55,961 nt of DNA, taken from assembly GCA_934373635.1 (NCBI GenBank), contig CAKROZ010000011.1, forward strand, positions 1 to 55,961, read 5' to 3'. This stretch comes from an uncultured Eubacteriales bacterium. GTDB taxonomy: Bacteria > Bacillota > Clostridia > Oscillospirales > CAG-272. The notes under the pieces were generated by a model, which did not search any database, was not told where the DNA came from, and saw only the letters and a list, made by a program, of their open reading frames with translations. Below are positions 24,991 through 34,193 of the stretch, piece after piece; the stretch's first letter is position 1, and the number at the start of each line of letters is the position of its first letter. Position numbers and translations under genes: made by a program.

Positions 24991-26013
24991 ATGTCCGCAG
25001 AGGAGATGCCGTTTCTTTCGAAAGAGACAACAAGGAAAAATCTTATTGCACTTCGCACTCGGGCACAGCTGCTTTCGGATGCCCGCATAGCAGAGCTCTC
25101 TTTCTTCGCCGATCAGGCGGCGGCGCACGCTTCAAAAATGTTCGCCGACGGAATGGGCTTTTACGAGATTCTTTCTTTTGTGGCGGGAGAGATTTTACTT
25201 TTTGACTCCGTGAATGAAGCACGGTCTAATGGGTTCGACGGGGCTTTGCATAAAATCGGAATCGAAAGGCAAAGTGGCAAACAGGGCGAGGAACAAAAGA
25301 AGGACGATCGCGAGGGTGCGCGCGCATCCTTTGAGGAAACGTATGACCGCGCGGTCTTTTCCGCCCTCCTTCTCGAGAAGCTCGGCGAGCGGGGCATTTT
25401 CCCGACGGAATCGGACTTCTTACCGACAAGAGAAGCGCCCGAGACCTTCACCTACGTGAAAAACGCGTATGCCGACGAGGCGTACGAGGTCTTCTCCTCC
25501 GAGTTTTCCGACCCGAGGGTGAAATATTCGCGCACCTTTGCCGAGGCGGTAAAGAGCGTTCTCGACGGCGAGGTCGGCTACTGCCTTCTTCCACTCGCGG
25601 AGAAGGGGGGCGTGCGCCTTTCCTCGGTGACCGAGCTCCTCGCGGGGAACGACCTGAAGATCGCGTCGGTGACGCCCGTCTTCGGCTTTTCGGGAGATGC
25701 GGAGCTCTGGTACGCACTGGTCGCCCGCGGCTTCCGCGTGCCGAAGGTCGCGGCGGAGGACGACCGCTATCTCGAGATCCGTTGTTCGGAGGAGGACGGG
25801 GACACGCTCGCCGCGCTTCTGTGCGCCTCGCGCGTCTTTTGTGCCTCACTTTATCGCGTGCATACCGTCACGCGCCGCCCCGCGGAAGAGGACGGCTTCT
25901 ATTATACCGTCGTGTTCCGCACGGAGGGGAAGAGCTTTGTCGGACTTCTTACCTACCTGACGCTTTATACCGAGACTTACGTCCCCGTCGGGCTCTATAA
26001 AAATCTCGAATGA
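24991..26013 (+). CDS. prephenate-dehydratase-like (periplasmic-binding fold) protein, role unknown
   Basis: 340 residues. From about residue 150: KNAYADEAYEVFSSEF, RTFAEAVKSVLDGEVGYCLLPL, then SVTELLAGNDLKIAS. This follows the order of the prephenate dehydratase domain (GAYSE, FEEVFEAV, PIENS, DLL), but the catalytic Thr-Arg-Phe motif and the ENS triplet are absent. A C-terminal region ending FVGLLTYLTLYTETYVPVGLYKNL may be a remnant ACT-like domain. The N-terminal ~140 residues are helical and not recognised. It may be a sensor or a catalytically dead relative rather than a phenylalanine-pathway enzyme. ATG 24991 lies 7 bases after AAGGAGGT; a GTG at 24982 overlaps that SD. Confidence 0.55.
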   Translation: MSAEEMPFLSKETTRKNLIALRTRAQLLSDARIAELSFFADQAAAHASKMFADGMGFYEILSFVAGEILLFDSVNEARSNGFDGALHKIGIERQSGKQGEEQKKDDREGARASFEETYDRAVFSALLLEKLGERGIFPTESDFLPTREAPETFTYVKNAYADEAYEVFSSEFSDPRVKYSRTFAEAVKSVLDGEVGYCLLPLAEKGGVRLSSVTELLAGNDLKIASVTPVFGFSGDAELWYALVARGFRVPKVAAEDDRYLEIRCSEEDGDTLAALLCASRVFCASLYRVHTVTRRPAEEDGFYYTVVFRTEGKSFVGLLTYLTLYTETYVPVGLYKNLE

Positions 26014-26211
26014 CCCTCCTCCGACGGCATAAGCACGCCGTACGATGAAAGCAAAGAGCCGTTTCGAAAAAAGAACGCGCCCCGCACGAGAAAACATGCG
26101 CGCGTGCCCGTATGTCCCCCGTCAAACAGCAAAATCACCGCGCTTTGCGGATCGGAAAAACGCTCCCGAAGCGGGTTTTCCCGCTCTGCGGGGCAAAAAG
26201 AAAGGAATCCC

Positions 26212-26469
26212 ATGAAAAAACACATTGAGTACAAAACCCACGGCACCTGCTCCCGCACCATCCTTGTCGACATCGAGGACGGGGTCGTGAAAAACTGCGC
26301 CTTCGTCGGCGGATGCCCCGGCAATACGGTCGGCGTCGCCTCTCTCGTGAAGGGGATGCGCGTCGAGGAAGCCATCGCACGCCTCGAAGGAATCCGCTGC
26401 GGGTCGAAGCCGACCTCCTGTCCCGACCAGCTTGCCAAGGCATTGAAGTCGGCACTCGAAGAAACCTGA
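26212..26469 (+). CDS. TSCPD domain protein (TIGR03905 family)
   Basis: 85 residues, beginning MKKHIEYKTHGTCSRTI. The end carries IRCGSKPTSCPDQLAKAL, the TSCPD motif that names the family. Five cysteines (GTCS, NCAF, GCPG, RCG, TSCPD) suggest a metal or iron-sulfur site. The domain is also found in ribonucleotide reductases; the stand-alone form is widespread in clostridia and has no known function. SD AAAGGAA before the ATG. The 200 bases upstream hold only two small hairpins (ACGGC/GCCGT near 26024-26041; GCGGG/CCCGC near 26171-26184). Confidence 0.85.
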   Translation: MKKHIEYKTHGTCSRTILVDIEDGVVKNCAFVGGCPGNTVGVASLVKGMRVEEAIARLEGIRCGSKPTSCPDQLAKALKSALEET

Positions 26470-26504
26470 TTTTGAAAAGAATTATTTGCATTATTCGCTG
26501 ATTT

Positions 26505-26550
26505 CGGATGCTTTGCGAAAGATATCGGTCTTTCTTGCGAAGCGCTCCGA
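26505..26550 (+). other. imperfect stem-loop before phosphoglucomutase gene
   Basis: TCGGATGCTTTGCGAAAGA pairs with TCTTTCTTGCGAAGCGCTCCGA with small internal loops and a ~6-base loop. No T-run follows, so it is not a clear terminator. Confidence 0.35.
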
Positions 26551-26620
26551 TCCTATTACACTTTTACACTTTGATTTTGATAAAAAATAATATAAATGAA
26601 AACGAAAGGGGAAACGGTGT

Positions 26621-28345
26621 ATGTATCAAACAGAATATGAGCGTTGGCTCGCGTCCGATGCACTGACGAAGGAAGAGAAGGCGGAGCTTGCTGCCATCGC
26701 ACACGATGAGGAGGCGAAGGCGCTTCGTTTTACGGCTCCGATGGACTTCGGCACGGCGGGACTCCGTTCTGCCATGAATATGGGCATCGGCTCGATGAAC
26801 CGCTTCACCGTCGCACAGACGACGCGCGGCATTGCCGCCCTGATCCGCGAGGCGCATGGCGAGGAGCGGGGCGCCGCCATCGCGTACGACTCGCGCAACC
26901 ATTCCGAAGAATTCGCGAAGGTGGCGGCGTGCGTGCTTGCCGCCGCGGGCATCCGCGTCTTTTTGTTCGACGGTCTGCGCCCGACGCCCGAGCTGTCCTT
27001 TGCCGTGCGTAAGCTTCATGCCGTCGCGGGCATCAACATCACCGCCTCCCATAACCCGAAGGAATACAACGGCTATAAAGCCTATTGGGAGGACGGCGCG
27101 CAGATCGGCCCCGAGCAGGCGAAGGTCGTCTCCGCCGAGCGGAAGAAGTTCGACGTCCTCGATACGACGGGCATCGCCGATTTCGACAAAGCCGTAAAGG
27201 ACGGGCACATCAAAATGCTCGGCGAGGACTTTGACGAGCTGTATCTCGACGCCGTGCTTGCCACCGCGATCGATGAGAACGCCGTGCGCGAGGTTGCAGA
27301 CGAGCTGAAGGTGGTCTATACGCCTCTTCACGGTGCGGGCTATCGCCTCGTCCCCGAGGCATTCCGCAGACGCGGGCTCCGCTATCTCTATCCCGTCGAG
27401 GCGCAGATGACGCCCGACGGCAACTTCCCGACCGTGAAAAAGCCGAATCCCGAGTATGCCGCCGTCTTCACGCTCGGCATCGAGATCGCCGATCGCGTGG
27501 GCTCCGACCTCATCGTCGCGACCGACCCCGACTCCGACCGCGTGGGCGTGATGATCCGCGGCGCGGACGGAAAATTCGTCACCGTGACGGGCAACCAGAT
27601 GGGCGCGCTCCTTCTCGATTACGCCATCCGCAGAAGAAGAGAGCTCGGAAAACTGCCGAAGGACGCCTATTGCGTCAAGAGCATCGTCTCCACCGACATG
27701 GCGTATAAGATCGCGTCGGCGAACGGCGTGAAGCTCCACGACGTGCTCACGGGCTTCAAATTCATCGGCGAGGTCATTAAGAATTACGAAAAAGAGGGGA
27801 ACGCCGACGGCTTCCTTCTCGGCTTCGAGGAGAGCTACGGCTATCTTCTCGGCTCCTACGCGAGAGACAAGGACGCGGTCGAGGCATCCATGATGATCCT
27901 CGAGATGACCGCCTATTATAAAAAGCGCGGCATGACCCTTGCCGACGCGCTCGCCGAGCTCTACCGCACCTACGGTCTTTATATGGAAGAGATGATTGAC
28001 ATCTACATGGAGGGGCTCGACGGCATCGAGCGCCGCCGCACCGTGATGGCAAAGCTCACGGACACCCCGCCGAAGGCGTTCGGCGGCGTGCGTGTCGTCA
28101 GAATCGGCGACTACAAGAAGGGGACGGTCACCGACCTTCGGACGGGGAAGAGCGAGCCTACGGGAATGCCCTCTTCCGAAGTGCTTTATTACACGCTTGA
28201 AAATGACGATAAGATCGTCGTCCGCCCCTCCGGCACAGAGCCGAAGATCAAAATTTATATTCTCGCGCACGGAGAGAGCGAGGCGTCTTTGAAAGAGAAG
28301 ATCGCCTCCTACGGCGCCGATGCCAAAGCCGAAATGGGAGTCTAA
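26621..28345 (+). CDS. pgcA: phosphoglucomutase/phosphomannomutase (alpha-phosphohexomutase)
   Basis: 574 residues. Interconverts glucose 1- and 6-phosphate (or mannose phosphates), feeding glycogen, cell wall and glycolipid synthesis. Active-site loop TASHNPKEYNGYK holds the phosphoserine; metal loop DPDSDRVG; sugar loop GFEESYGYL; phosphate-binding RPSGTEPKIKIY. N-terminal GTAGLRSAMNMG is typical of the long PgcA type (~575). SD GAAAGGGGAAA. Nearby glycolipid glycosyltransferase (46507) may use its products through UDP-glucose. Confidence 0.95.
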   Translation: MYQTEYERWLASDALTKEEKAELAAIAHDEEAKALRFTAPMDFGTAGLRSAMNMGIGSMNRFTVAQTTRGIAALIREAHGEERGAAIAYDSRNHSEEFAKVAACVLAAAGIRVFLFDGLRPTPELSFAVRKLHAVAGINITASHNPKEYNGYKAYWEDGAQIGPEQAKVVSAERKKFDVLDTTGIADFDKAVKDGHIKMLGEDFDELYLDAVLATAIDENAVREVADELKVVYTPLHGAGYRLVPEAFRRRGLRYLYPVEAQMTPDGNFPTVKKPNPEYAAVFTLGIEIADRVGSDLIVATDPDSDRVGVMIRGADGKFVTVTGNQMGALLLDYAIRRRRELGKLPKDAYCVKSIVSTDMAYKIASANGVKLHDVLTGFKFIGEVIKNYEKEGNADGFLLGFEESYGYLLGSYARDKDAVEASMMILEMTAYYKKRGMTLADALAELYRTYGLYMEEMIDIYMEGLDGIERRRTVMAKLTDTPPKAFGGVRVVRIGDYKKGTVTDLRTGKSEPTGMPSSEVLYYTLENDDKIVVRPSGTEPKIKIYILAHGESEASLKEKIASYGADAKAEMGV

Positions 28346-28368
28346 TCCCGAAAGGAATACCGAAAAAC

Positions 28369-30183
28369 GTGACGGATAAGCAAAAACATACACGGAATTT
28401 TTCCATCATCGCACACATCGACCACGGAAAATCCACCCTCGCCGACCGGATCCTCGAAAAGACGCGGACGGTCGCCACGCGGGACATGGAGGAGCAGCTG
28501 CTCGACAATATGGATCTCGAGCGGGAGCGTGGCATCACCATCAAGGCGCGTGCCGTGAAGCTCTGCTATACCGCGAAAAACGGAGAGGATTACGAATTCA
28601 ATCTCATCGACACCCCGGGTCATGTCGACTTCGGGTATGAGGTCTCCCGCTCGCTCCAGGCGTGCGAGGGGGCGATCCTCGTCGTCGACGCGACACAGGG
28701 CGTGGAGGCGCAGACCCTCGCGAATGCCTATCTCGCCATCGACAACAACGTCGAGATCCTTCCCGTTATCAATAAGATCGACCTTGCCTCCGCCGATGTG
28801 GAGAACACGAGACGGGAGATCGAGGACATCATCGGCATCCCCGCGGAGGACTGCCCCGCCGTATCGGCGAAGGCAGGCATCAACATCGAGGACGTGCTCG
28901 AGAAGATCGTGACCGACATTCCCGCACCGAAGGGGGACGTGGACGCGCCCCTCAAATGCCTGATCTTCGACTCGCATTACGACTCCTACCTCGGGGTCGT
29001 CGTGTATATCCGCGTCGTGGACGGTTGCGTGAAGGCGGGGGATCGCATTCGCCTCATGTCGACGGGTGCCGAGTTTGACGTCTTTGAGGTCGGCAGTATG
29101 CTGCCCTTCGGACTGAAAAAGGAGGATAGCCTTACCGCGGGAGACGTCGGCTATATCACGGCGAGCATCAAGACGGTCGGCGACACCCGCGTCGGCGATA
29201 CCGTGACGCTCGCGGAGGGGGGCGCTACCGAGCCTCTTCCCGGATTCCGCGAGGTTCACCCGATGGTGTATTCGGGCATTTATCCCGCCGACGGCGCCCG
29301 CTACGGCGATCTTCGCGACGCGCTCGAAAAATTACAGCTCAACGATGCCGCGCTCGTCTACGAGCCCGAGACCTCCGTGGCGCTCGGCTTCGGCTTCCGT
29401 TGCGGCTTTCTCGGCCTTTTGCATATGGAGATCATCGAGGAGCGGCTCGAGAGGGAATTCAACCTCGATCTCATCACCACCGCCCCCTCGGTCATTTATC
29501 GGGTCGAGCTCCGCTCGGGGGAGGTGCTGACCATCGACAACCCGTCGAAATTCCCGAACCCCGATTCCATTCAGACGGCGTACGAGCCGATCATGAAGGC
29601 GACCGTCATTACGCCGAGCGCCTACATCGGCGGGATCATGGATCTCTGTCAGGAGCGCCGCGGCGTCTTCGTCGATATGAAGTACATCGACGCCGACCGC
29701 GCGGAGCTTCATTACGAGCTTCCTCTAAACGAGATCATCTACGACTTTTTCGACGCACTCAAGAGCCGCTCGAAGGGCTATGCCTCCCTCGATTACGAGC
29801 TCAAGGAATACCGCCCGTCGAAGCTTGTTAAGCTCGACTTTCTCCTGAACGGGGAACAGGTCGACGCGCTCTCCTTCATCGTTTTTGAGGAGCGCGCTTA
29901 CGCGAGAGCGCGTAAGATCGCCGAGAAACTGAAAGAGAACATCCCGCGTCAGCTCTTCGAGATTCCGATTCAGGCATCCGTCGGCTCGAAGATCATCGCC
30001 CGCGAGACGGTGAAAGCCATGCGCAAGGACGTCCTTGCCAAATGCTACGGCGGCGACATCACGAGAAAGAAGAAGCTGCTCGAAAAGCAGAAGGAAGGAA
30101 AGAAGAAGATGCGCAAGCTCGGCAGTGTCGAGGTTACGCCCGAAGCCTTTATGGCGGTTCTCAAGCTGGACGATGAATCCTGA
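28369..30183 (+). CDS. lepA: elongation factor 4 (LepA)
   Basis: 604 residues. GTPase: AHIDHGKSTLADR, DTPGHVDFGYEV, NKIDL. Then EF-G-like domains and the LepA-specific C-terminal domain (GGDITRKKKLLEKQKEGKKKMR). It acts on the ribosome, back-translocating stalled complexes or aiding 30S maturation. The start is GTG at 28369 with GAAAGGAA about 11 bases before. Overlaps hemW by 11 bases. Confidence 0.98.
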   Translation: MTDKQKHTRNFSIIAHIDHGKSTLADRILEKTRTVATRDMEEQLLDNMDLERERGITIKARAVKLCYTAKNGEDYEFNLIDTPGHVDFGYEVSRSLQACEGAILVVDATQGVEAQTLANAYLAIDNNVEILPVINKIDLASADVENTRREIEDIIGIPAEDCPAVSAKAGINIEDVLEKIVTDIPAPKGDVDAPLKCLIFDSHYDSYLGVVVYIRVVDGCVKAGDRIRLMSTGAEFDVFEVGSMLPFGLKKEDSLTAGDVGYITASIKTVGDTRVGDTVTLAEGGATEPLPGFREVHPMVYSGIYPADGARYGDLRDALEKLQLNDAALVYEPETSVALGFGFRCGFLGLLHMEIIEERLEREFNLDLITTAPSVIYRVELRSGEVLTIDNPSKFPNPDSIQTAYEPIMKATVITPSAYIGGIMDLCQERRGVFVDMKYIDADRAELHYELPLNEIIYDFFDALKSRSKGYASLDYELKEYRPSKLVKLDFLLNGEQVDALSFIVFEERAYARARKIAEKLKENIPRQLFEIPIQASVGSKIIARETVKAMRKDVLAKCYGGDITRKKKLLEKQKEGKKKMRKLGSVEVTPEAFMAVLKLDDES

Positions 30184-31297
30184 TACGCTCGGACTGTACG
30201 TTCACATCCCTTTTTGTAAAAAGAAGTGCAATTACTGCGATTTCTGCTCCTTTGCCGACCTTGACGGGGGAGCAAGAGCGCGCTATCTTCGCGCACTCAC
30301 AGAGGAGATCTCCTCCTATGGGGGAGAGGAGCACCCTCCCGTCGATACCGTGTTCCTCGGCGGGGGTACCCCCTCGCTTCTCACGCCGACGGAGATCGAA
30401 GATCTGTTTTCCGTTTTGCGGGGAACCTTTCGGATTCTGCAAGGCGCCGAAGTGAGCGCGGAAGCCAATCCCGGCACGCTCGATCGGGAGAAGATCGAAG
30501 CCTTTCGGAGAGTCGGGGTCAACCGCCTGAGCATCGGACTCCAGTCGATCCACGACGGGGAGCTCGCGGCACTCGGCAGAATTCACACCTATGCCGATTT
30601 TCTCGATGCTTACCACCTCGCGAGAGAGGGAGGGATCGAAAATATCGGCGTCGATCTGATGTATGCCTTCCCGACGCAAACGGCGGCGTCCTTTCACGAG
30701 ACGCTTGCCGCCGTGACGGCGCTTTCTCCCGAGCACATTTCCGCCTACGGGCTGATTGTGGAGGACGGGACTCCCTTCGGTGAGAACCGCGAACGCCTTC
30801 TCCTCCCCTCGGAGGATGAGGAGGTCGAAATGTACGAGGACGCCTGCCATACCCTTGCTGCGGCGGGATATCGGCATTACGAGGTGTCGAATTATGCGAA
30901 GCCGGGCTTCGAATGTCGGCACAACCTGCGCTATTGGCATGAGGAAGAATATCTCGGTTTCGGCGTTGCCTCACATTCCTATTACCGTGGCGAACGCTTT
31001 GCCAATTCCCGCGATTTTCTCGCATATTCGCAAGGAAAATGCAAACAATACCGTACAAAAGAGCTGATAGATCGAGAAAACGAAGCCGAGGAATATACCA
31101 TGCTCGCGCTCAGAACTTCGGAGGGGATTGACCTTTCTCTCTATGAAAAACGGTTTTCACGTCCCTTCCTTTCGGGGAGAGAGGACGCCGTGCGCCGCTT
31201 CGTTGCGGCGGGGGTCGCGCGCCTCGCGGACGGGCATTTTGCCCTGACCGAGCGCGGATTCTATATCGGGAACAGCCTGACGGCAGAGCTTTTATGA
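30173..31297 (+). CDS. hemW: radical SAM heme chaperone HemW
   Basis: 374 residues. The [4Fe-4S] motif is CKKKCNYC (C-x3-C-x2-C) near residue 16, GGGTPSLL follows, then SIGLQSIHD. HNLRYW near 247 fits the HNxxYW signature that separates HemW from coproporphyrinogen oxidase HemN. HemW binds and delivers heme, though its function in anaerobic clostridia is unclear. ATG 30173 lies inside the lepA end, an arrangement seen widely in Bacillota. Confidence 0.93.
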   Translation: MNPDTLGLYVHIPFCKKKCNYCDFCSFADLDGGARARYLRALTEEISSYGGEEHPPVDTVFLGGGTPSLLTPTEIEDLFSVLRGTFRILQGAEVSAEANPGTLDREKIEAFRRVGVNRLSIGLQSIHDGELAALGRIHTYADFLDAYHLAREGGIENIGVDLMYAFPTQTAASFHETLAAVTALSPEHISAYGLIVEDGTPFGENRERLLLPSEDEEVEMYEDACHTLAAAGYRHYEVSNYAKPGFECRHNLRYWHEEEYLGFGVASHSYYRGERFANSRDFLAYSQGKCKQYRTKELIDRENEAEEYTMLALRTSEGIDLSLYEKRFSRPFLSGREDAVRRFVAAGVARLADGHFALTERGFYIGNSLTAELL

Positions 31298-31346
31298 CGG
31301 TTTTCGCGGCGGTTTGCTAACCTTTTGTAAATTCGTGAAAAAGCCC

Positions 31347-31375
31347 TTGACAATTGCCGCGTCTTCGGGTACAAT
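31347..31375 (+). promoter_or_regulatory. sigma-A-type promoter for DUF1292 gene
   Basis: TTGACA (31347-31352), 17-base spacer, TACAAT (31370-31375). Confidence 0.75.
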
Positions 31376-31407
31376 AAAGACAACAACAACGATGGGAGAT
31401 TACCGAT

Positions 31408-31722
31408 ATGCAGGACAATCTTGAAAACGAAAACGTAAATGCCGCAGAGGAGAGCGACGAGGCTCCCGTGTTCACCCTGACCGATGAGGAGACGGGGGAG
31501 GAGCGCGACTTCGTTCTGCTTGCCGAAGGTACGGTAGACGGAAAGCTCTATTACGCGCTTGCCGACGCCGAGGATGAGGAGAGCGAGGAATATGTCATTC
31601 TCCGCGTCACCGAGGACGGCGAGGACATTCTGCTCGAGAGCGTCGACGACGACGATGAATTCGAGCGCGCCGAGGATTACTTCAACGACCTCTTCTTCAG
31701 CGAAGTGGATTACGACGAGTAA
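31408..31722 (+). CDS. DUF1292 family protein (YrzB-like)
   Basis: 104 residues, strongly acidic. Core FTLTDEETGEERDFVLLAEGTVDGKLYYALADA and EEYVILRVTEDGEDILLESVDDDDEFERAEDYF match DUF1292, a small cytoplasmic family usually next to alaS/yrrK in Bacillota. Function unknown. Here it is alone, with its own promoter, and followed by the candidate 6S RNA. Confidence 0.92.
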   Translation: MQDNLENENVNAAEESDEAPVFTLTDEETGEERDFVLLAEGTVDGKLYYALADAEDEESEEYVILRVTEDGEDILLESVDDDDEFERAEDYFNDLFFSEVDYDE

Positions 31723-31741
31723 TCGAAAATCAGAACCGAAT

Positions 31742-31918
31742 ACCAACCTGCGTGGTGCGTGATATTGTGATATTTGGACCTACGCTTATGAAAAGGGAAT
31801 CCGGACTTCCGTTTCGGGTATGCAGGTCTCCCGCCCGGGGCTGTCTTTGTACCCCCGCCGGCGGACGTTGAAAGCGCAATGTTACGGAGAGGATACCCAC
31901 CTGTACGAACAGGGTTAA
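31742..31918 (+). ncRNA. ssrS: candidate 6S RNA
   Basis: About 177 bases without an ORF but rich in conserved-looking structure. The 5' part CCTGCGTGGTGCGTGAT and 3' part GAGGATACCCACCTGT are what I recall from clostridial 6S RNAs. ACCTGT-ACGA-ACAGGGT makes the 3' hairpin; AACC(C)TG at the 5' end can pair with CAGGGTT at the 3' end; and GGTATGCAG...CTGTCTTTGTACC forms a long apical stem. 6S RNA mimics an open promoter and sequesters sigma-A RNA polymerase. No database search was possible. Confidence 0.65.
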
Positions 31919-32157
31919 AAGTTTGCTTTACACGGCCATGCGGGAAAGTATTTTTTAGAGAATAGGGAAGAGTGAAAGTGAAGAAGTGAGTGGACTTAGA
32001 AGAAAAAGGAAAAATGAGACGGTGCGCCGCATTTGTCGAACGCCTTCGAATGATTTTTTCCGCGAACGCGAGCTTCCTGCCAAATTCTTAATTCATAATT
32101 TTCTTTGTGGAATATGTAGAATTTTTTTGGCATAATCACGAAAAAGAGAAATTCGGC
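31919..32157 (+). other. intergenic stretch, no gene seen
   Basis: AT-rich, with no ORF carrying an SD. A weak T-run near 31952-31957 may end the 6S transcript. Confidence 0.4.
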
Positions 32158-32186
32158 TTGTAAATATTTTATAACTATGATATAAT
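32158..32186 (+). promoter_or_regulatory. sigma-A-type promoter for lipoprotein gene, with leader hairpins
   Basis: TTGTAA (32158-32163), 17-base spacer, TATAAT (32181-32186). The leader then holds CCCGTAACGGG and CCCCGCTACGGGG back to back (32191-32219), which can also pair with each other, just before the SD. Confidence 0.65.
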
Positions 32187-32243
32187 GAATCCCGTAACGG
32201 GTATGTCCCCGCTACGGGGTATTTTATTACATAGGAGATGCAG

Positions 32244-33767
32244 ATGAAAACGAGAAGAATTGTCCTGTGCCTGATCGCCCTTCTGACGCTTTCGCTTCTT
32301 TTCGTCGCCTGCGCGCCCACCGGCGGTATGGAGAAGAACGTGGAATTGTCCCTTACCGACGAGGTGCCGAAGGTGACATTGAAGGATACGGTCTATAAGA
32401 TCATTTATAACGGCGATAAGGTGAACGAATCGGGAATCATCCGGGATTTTAACGCCTCGCTGAATACCAAGACGGGGAAAGTGTATGAGCGCACGCCGTA
32501 TGAGGGGGAGATTATCCCCTCGGCGATAGTCGTCGGAACCCTTGAGGATTACGAGGGGTATACGACGCTCAAGAAGAAAGTTTCCGAATTTGCGAGCGCC
32601 ACGCTCGGCTCCTTTGCGATCGCGATGAACGGCGGCAAGACGCTTCAGATCGTCGCGTCGGACAGCGCATCGCTCAAGGCTGGGTGCGAATTTTTTGTCG
32701 ATACCTATTGCAAATCCGATGGCGTGATTGAGGTAGAGGAGACGCTCTCGGAGTACATTTTATTTAACAAAAACGAGTATTTCACAAAGGGTGAGATCGT
32801 ACGGATCGATACGACCACGGTGACCGCAGACGCGACGCTCGCGTCGATCACCGTTAACGGCACGGCGATTGAAGGCTTCTCTGGAAGTGTCAAGAACTAC
32901 CCCGTGAATGGCGGTTCCTATGCTACGAGATATCCGACCGTCGGCGCGGTTCCCGTCTTTGCGGGCGCTGCCGTTTCGGTGACACAGGCATCGGACGAGA
33001 ATGAGGGCGTCGCCACGATCACGGTCACGGGCCGTGACCCGAAGTCGGACGGCACCTACAATACAGAGACCTATACCGTGACATTTGATTTGGATGAGAC
33101 CTCCGAGAGTGCGGCAGAGATCGTATGGCGCGGCGGAACTCGGGGAGCTGTCGTTTTCGTGATTGGCGATGACGTAGCGACCGAGAACTTTGTTCGTGAG
33201 GAAATTCTTCATAAGTATTCCGCACTTCTTGTTACCAAGGACGGTGCATATGTCGACAAGAGGGCGGCATCCGAAGAGTGGCAGGAGATGATCGATCGGG
33301 CAATAAAAGAAGGCAAACAAGAAATTCTATGCATTCCCAAAATTGTCATTGATGGTTTTCCTACAGACGGGAAGTCGTATATTTTCTCTCAGACAGAGGC
33401 GGATATGATGTTTGCTTATGCCAATACGCGTTCCGCCGAGGGCAAACTTTGGATTGCTACCACGATGACGGAAGTGAGCGAATACGCGAGACTTCGTGGC
33501 TCTGCGAAGGTCAAGGCAGAGACCTTCCGTGACGAATGTGTCAAAGTGACGCTGACCGCAGATGAGGTTCCGAGCAATCTCACGCCCGGCGAGAGCCTCG
33601 GTCATATCTCCCTGACCATTAAGGTCGCTGTTCCCTCCGACTGGAGCGGAACTGTCGTTGCGTCGAACGGCGAGAGCGCCGAGGTGCAGACCGATACATC
33701 GGGCAATTTTGTCTACATCGATATCATTCCGGACGGAACGATAGTCAGCTTGACAAGAGCAAACTGA
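32244..33767 (+). CDS. secreted lipoprotein, glycoside-hydrolase-associated-type domains
   Basis: 507 residues. Signal peptide with lipobox FVAC; Cys23 would be lipidated, so it is anchored outside the membrane. Residues ~30-165 (IVVGTLEDYEGYTTLKKKV, then TLQIVASDSASLKAGCEFFVDTY) look like the N-terminal domain found before some glycoside hydrolases. A middle beta domain (~200-270) looks Ig-like, with TITVTGRDPKSDGTYNTETY. A third region GAVVFVIGDDVATENFVREEIL vaguely resembles a degenerate polysaccharide deacetylase. No catalytic set is convincing. ATG 32244 has GGAG six bases upstream. Function not known; a surface carbohydrate role is a guess. Confidence 0.7.
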   Translation: MKTRRIVLCLIALLTLSLLFVACAPTGGMEKNVELSLTDEVPKVTLKDTVYKIIYNGDKVNESGIIRDFNASLNTKTGKVYERTPYEGEIIPSAIVVGTLEDYEGYTTLKKKVSEFASATLGSFAIAMNGGKTLQIVASDSASLKAGCEFFVDTYCKSDGVIEVEETLSEYILFNKNEYFTKGEIVRIDTTTVTADATLASITVNGTAIEGFSGSVKNYPVNGGSYATRYPTVGAVPVFAGAAVSVTQASDENEGVATITVTGRDPKSDGTYNTETYTVTFDLDETSESAAEIVWRGGTRGAVVFVIGDDVATENFVREEILHKYSALLVTKDGAYVDKRAASEEWQEMIDRAIKEGKQEILCIPKIVIDGFPTDGKSYIFSQTEADMMFAYANTRSAEGKLWIATTMTEVSEYARLRGSAKVKAETFRDECVKVTLTADEVPSNLTPGESLGHISLTIKVAVPSDWSGTVVASNGESAEVQTDTSGNFVYIDIIPDGTIVSLTRAN

Positions 33768-33812
33768 AAACGTTGTTTTTTCAAAGAATTGGCTAATTAT
33801 TTTAATAACTGC

Positions 33813-33864
33813 AAAAGGCTGTTGAAGATAGCGTAAAAAATCTGTCGTCAACAGCCTTTTTTTT
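33813..33864 (+). terminator. intrinsic terminator of lipoprotein gene
   Basis: AAAAGGCTGTTGA pairs with TCAACAGCCTTTT, followed by T8; loop of 22 bases. Confidence 0.85.
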
Positions 33865-33867
33865 GCG

Positions 33868-34193
33868 TTTTGAAACGTGGTGCAAGAGATCGAAAAAGTG
33901 TGCATTGCGTGTGACGGTCGCATGAGAAGATGCGGGATTTGAAATCTGAGACACGGGGAATAATTCGTTTTCGGCGAAAACCTCGCACGATTTGTCGATT
34001 CGGTACTTTCAAACAAAAATTCCGCGTCTGCACCGGAGCATATCGGTAAGCATGGCAACAACAAATGTTGGAGGATGAACGTAAAAAAAAGAAGCCTTAT
34101 GAAAAATTTCTTCCGCGGGACGCTTGTACGAATGTTTCGGGACGCGCTCTCATATAGTTTTTGCAGAAGGAACGCGATCCGAAGGAGTGTGCA
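33868..34193 (+). other. intergenic region before P-type ATPase, no gene seen
   Basis: About 325 AT-richer bases. No ORF with SD, no clear sigma-A pair and no strong hairpin. A weak TTGTAC near 34124 has no matching -10. The SD GAAGGAG of the ATPase lies at 34181-34187. Confidence 0.4.
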
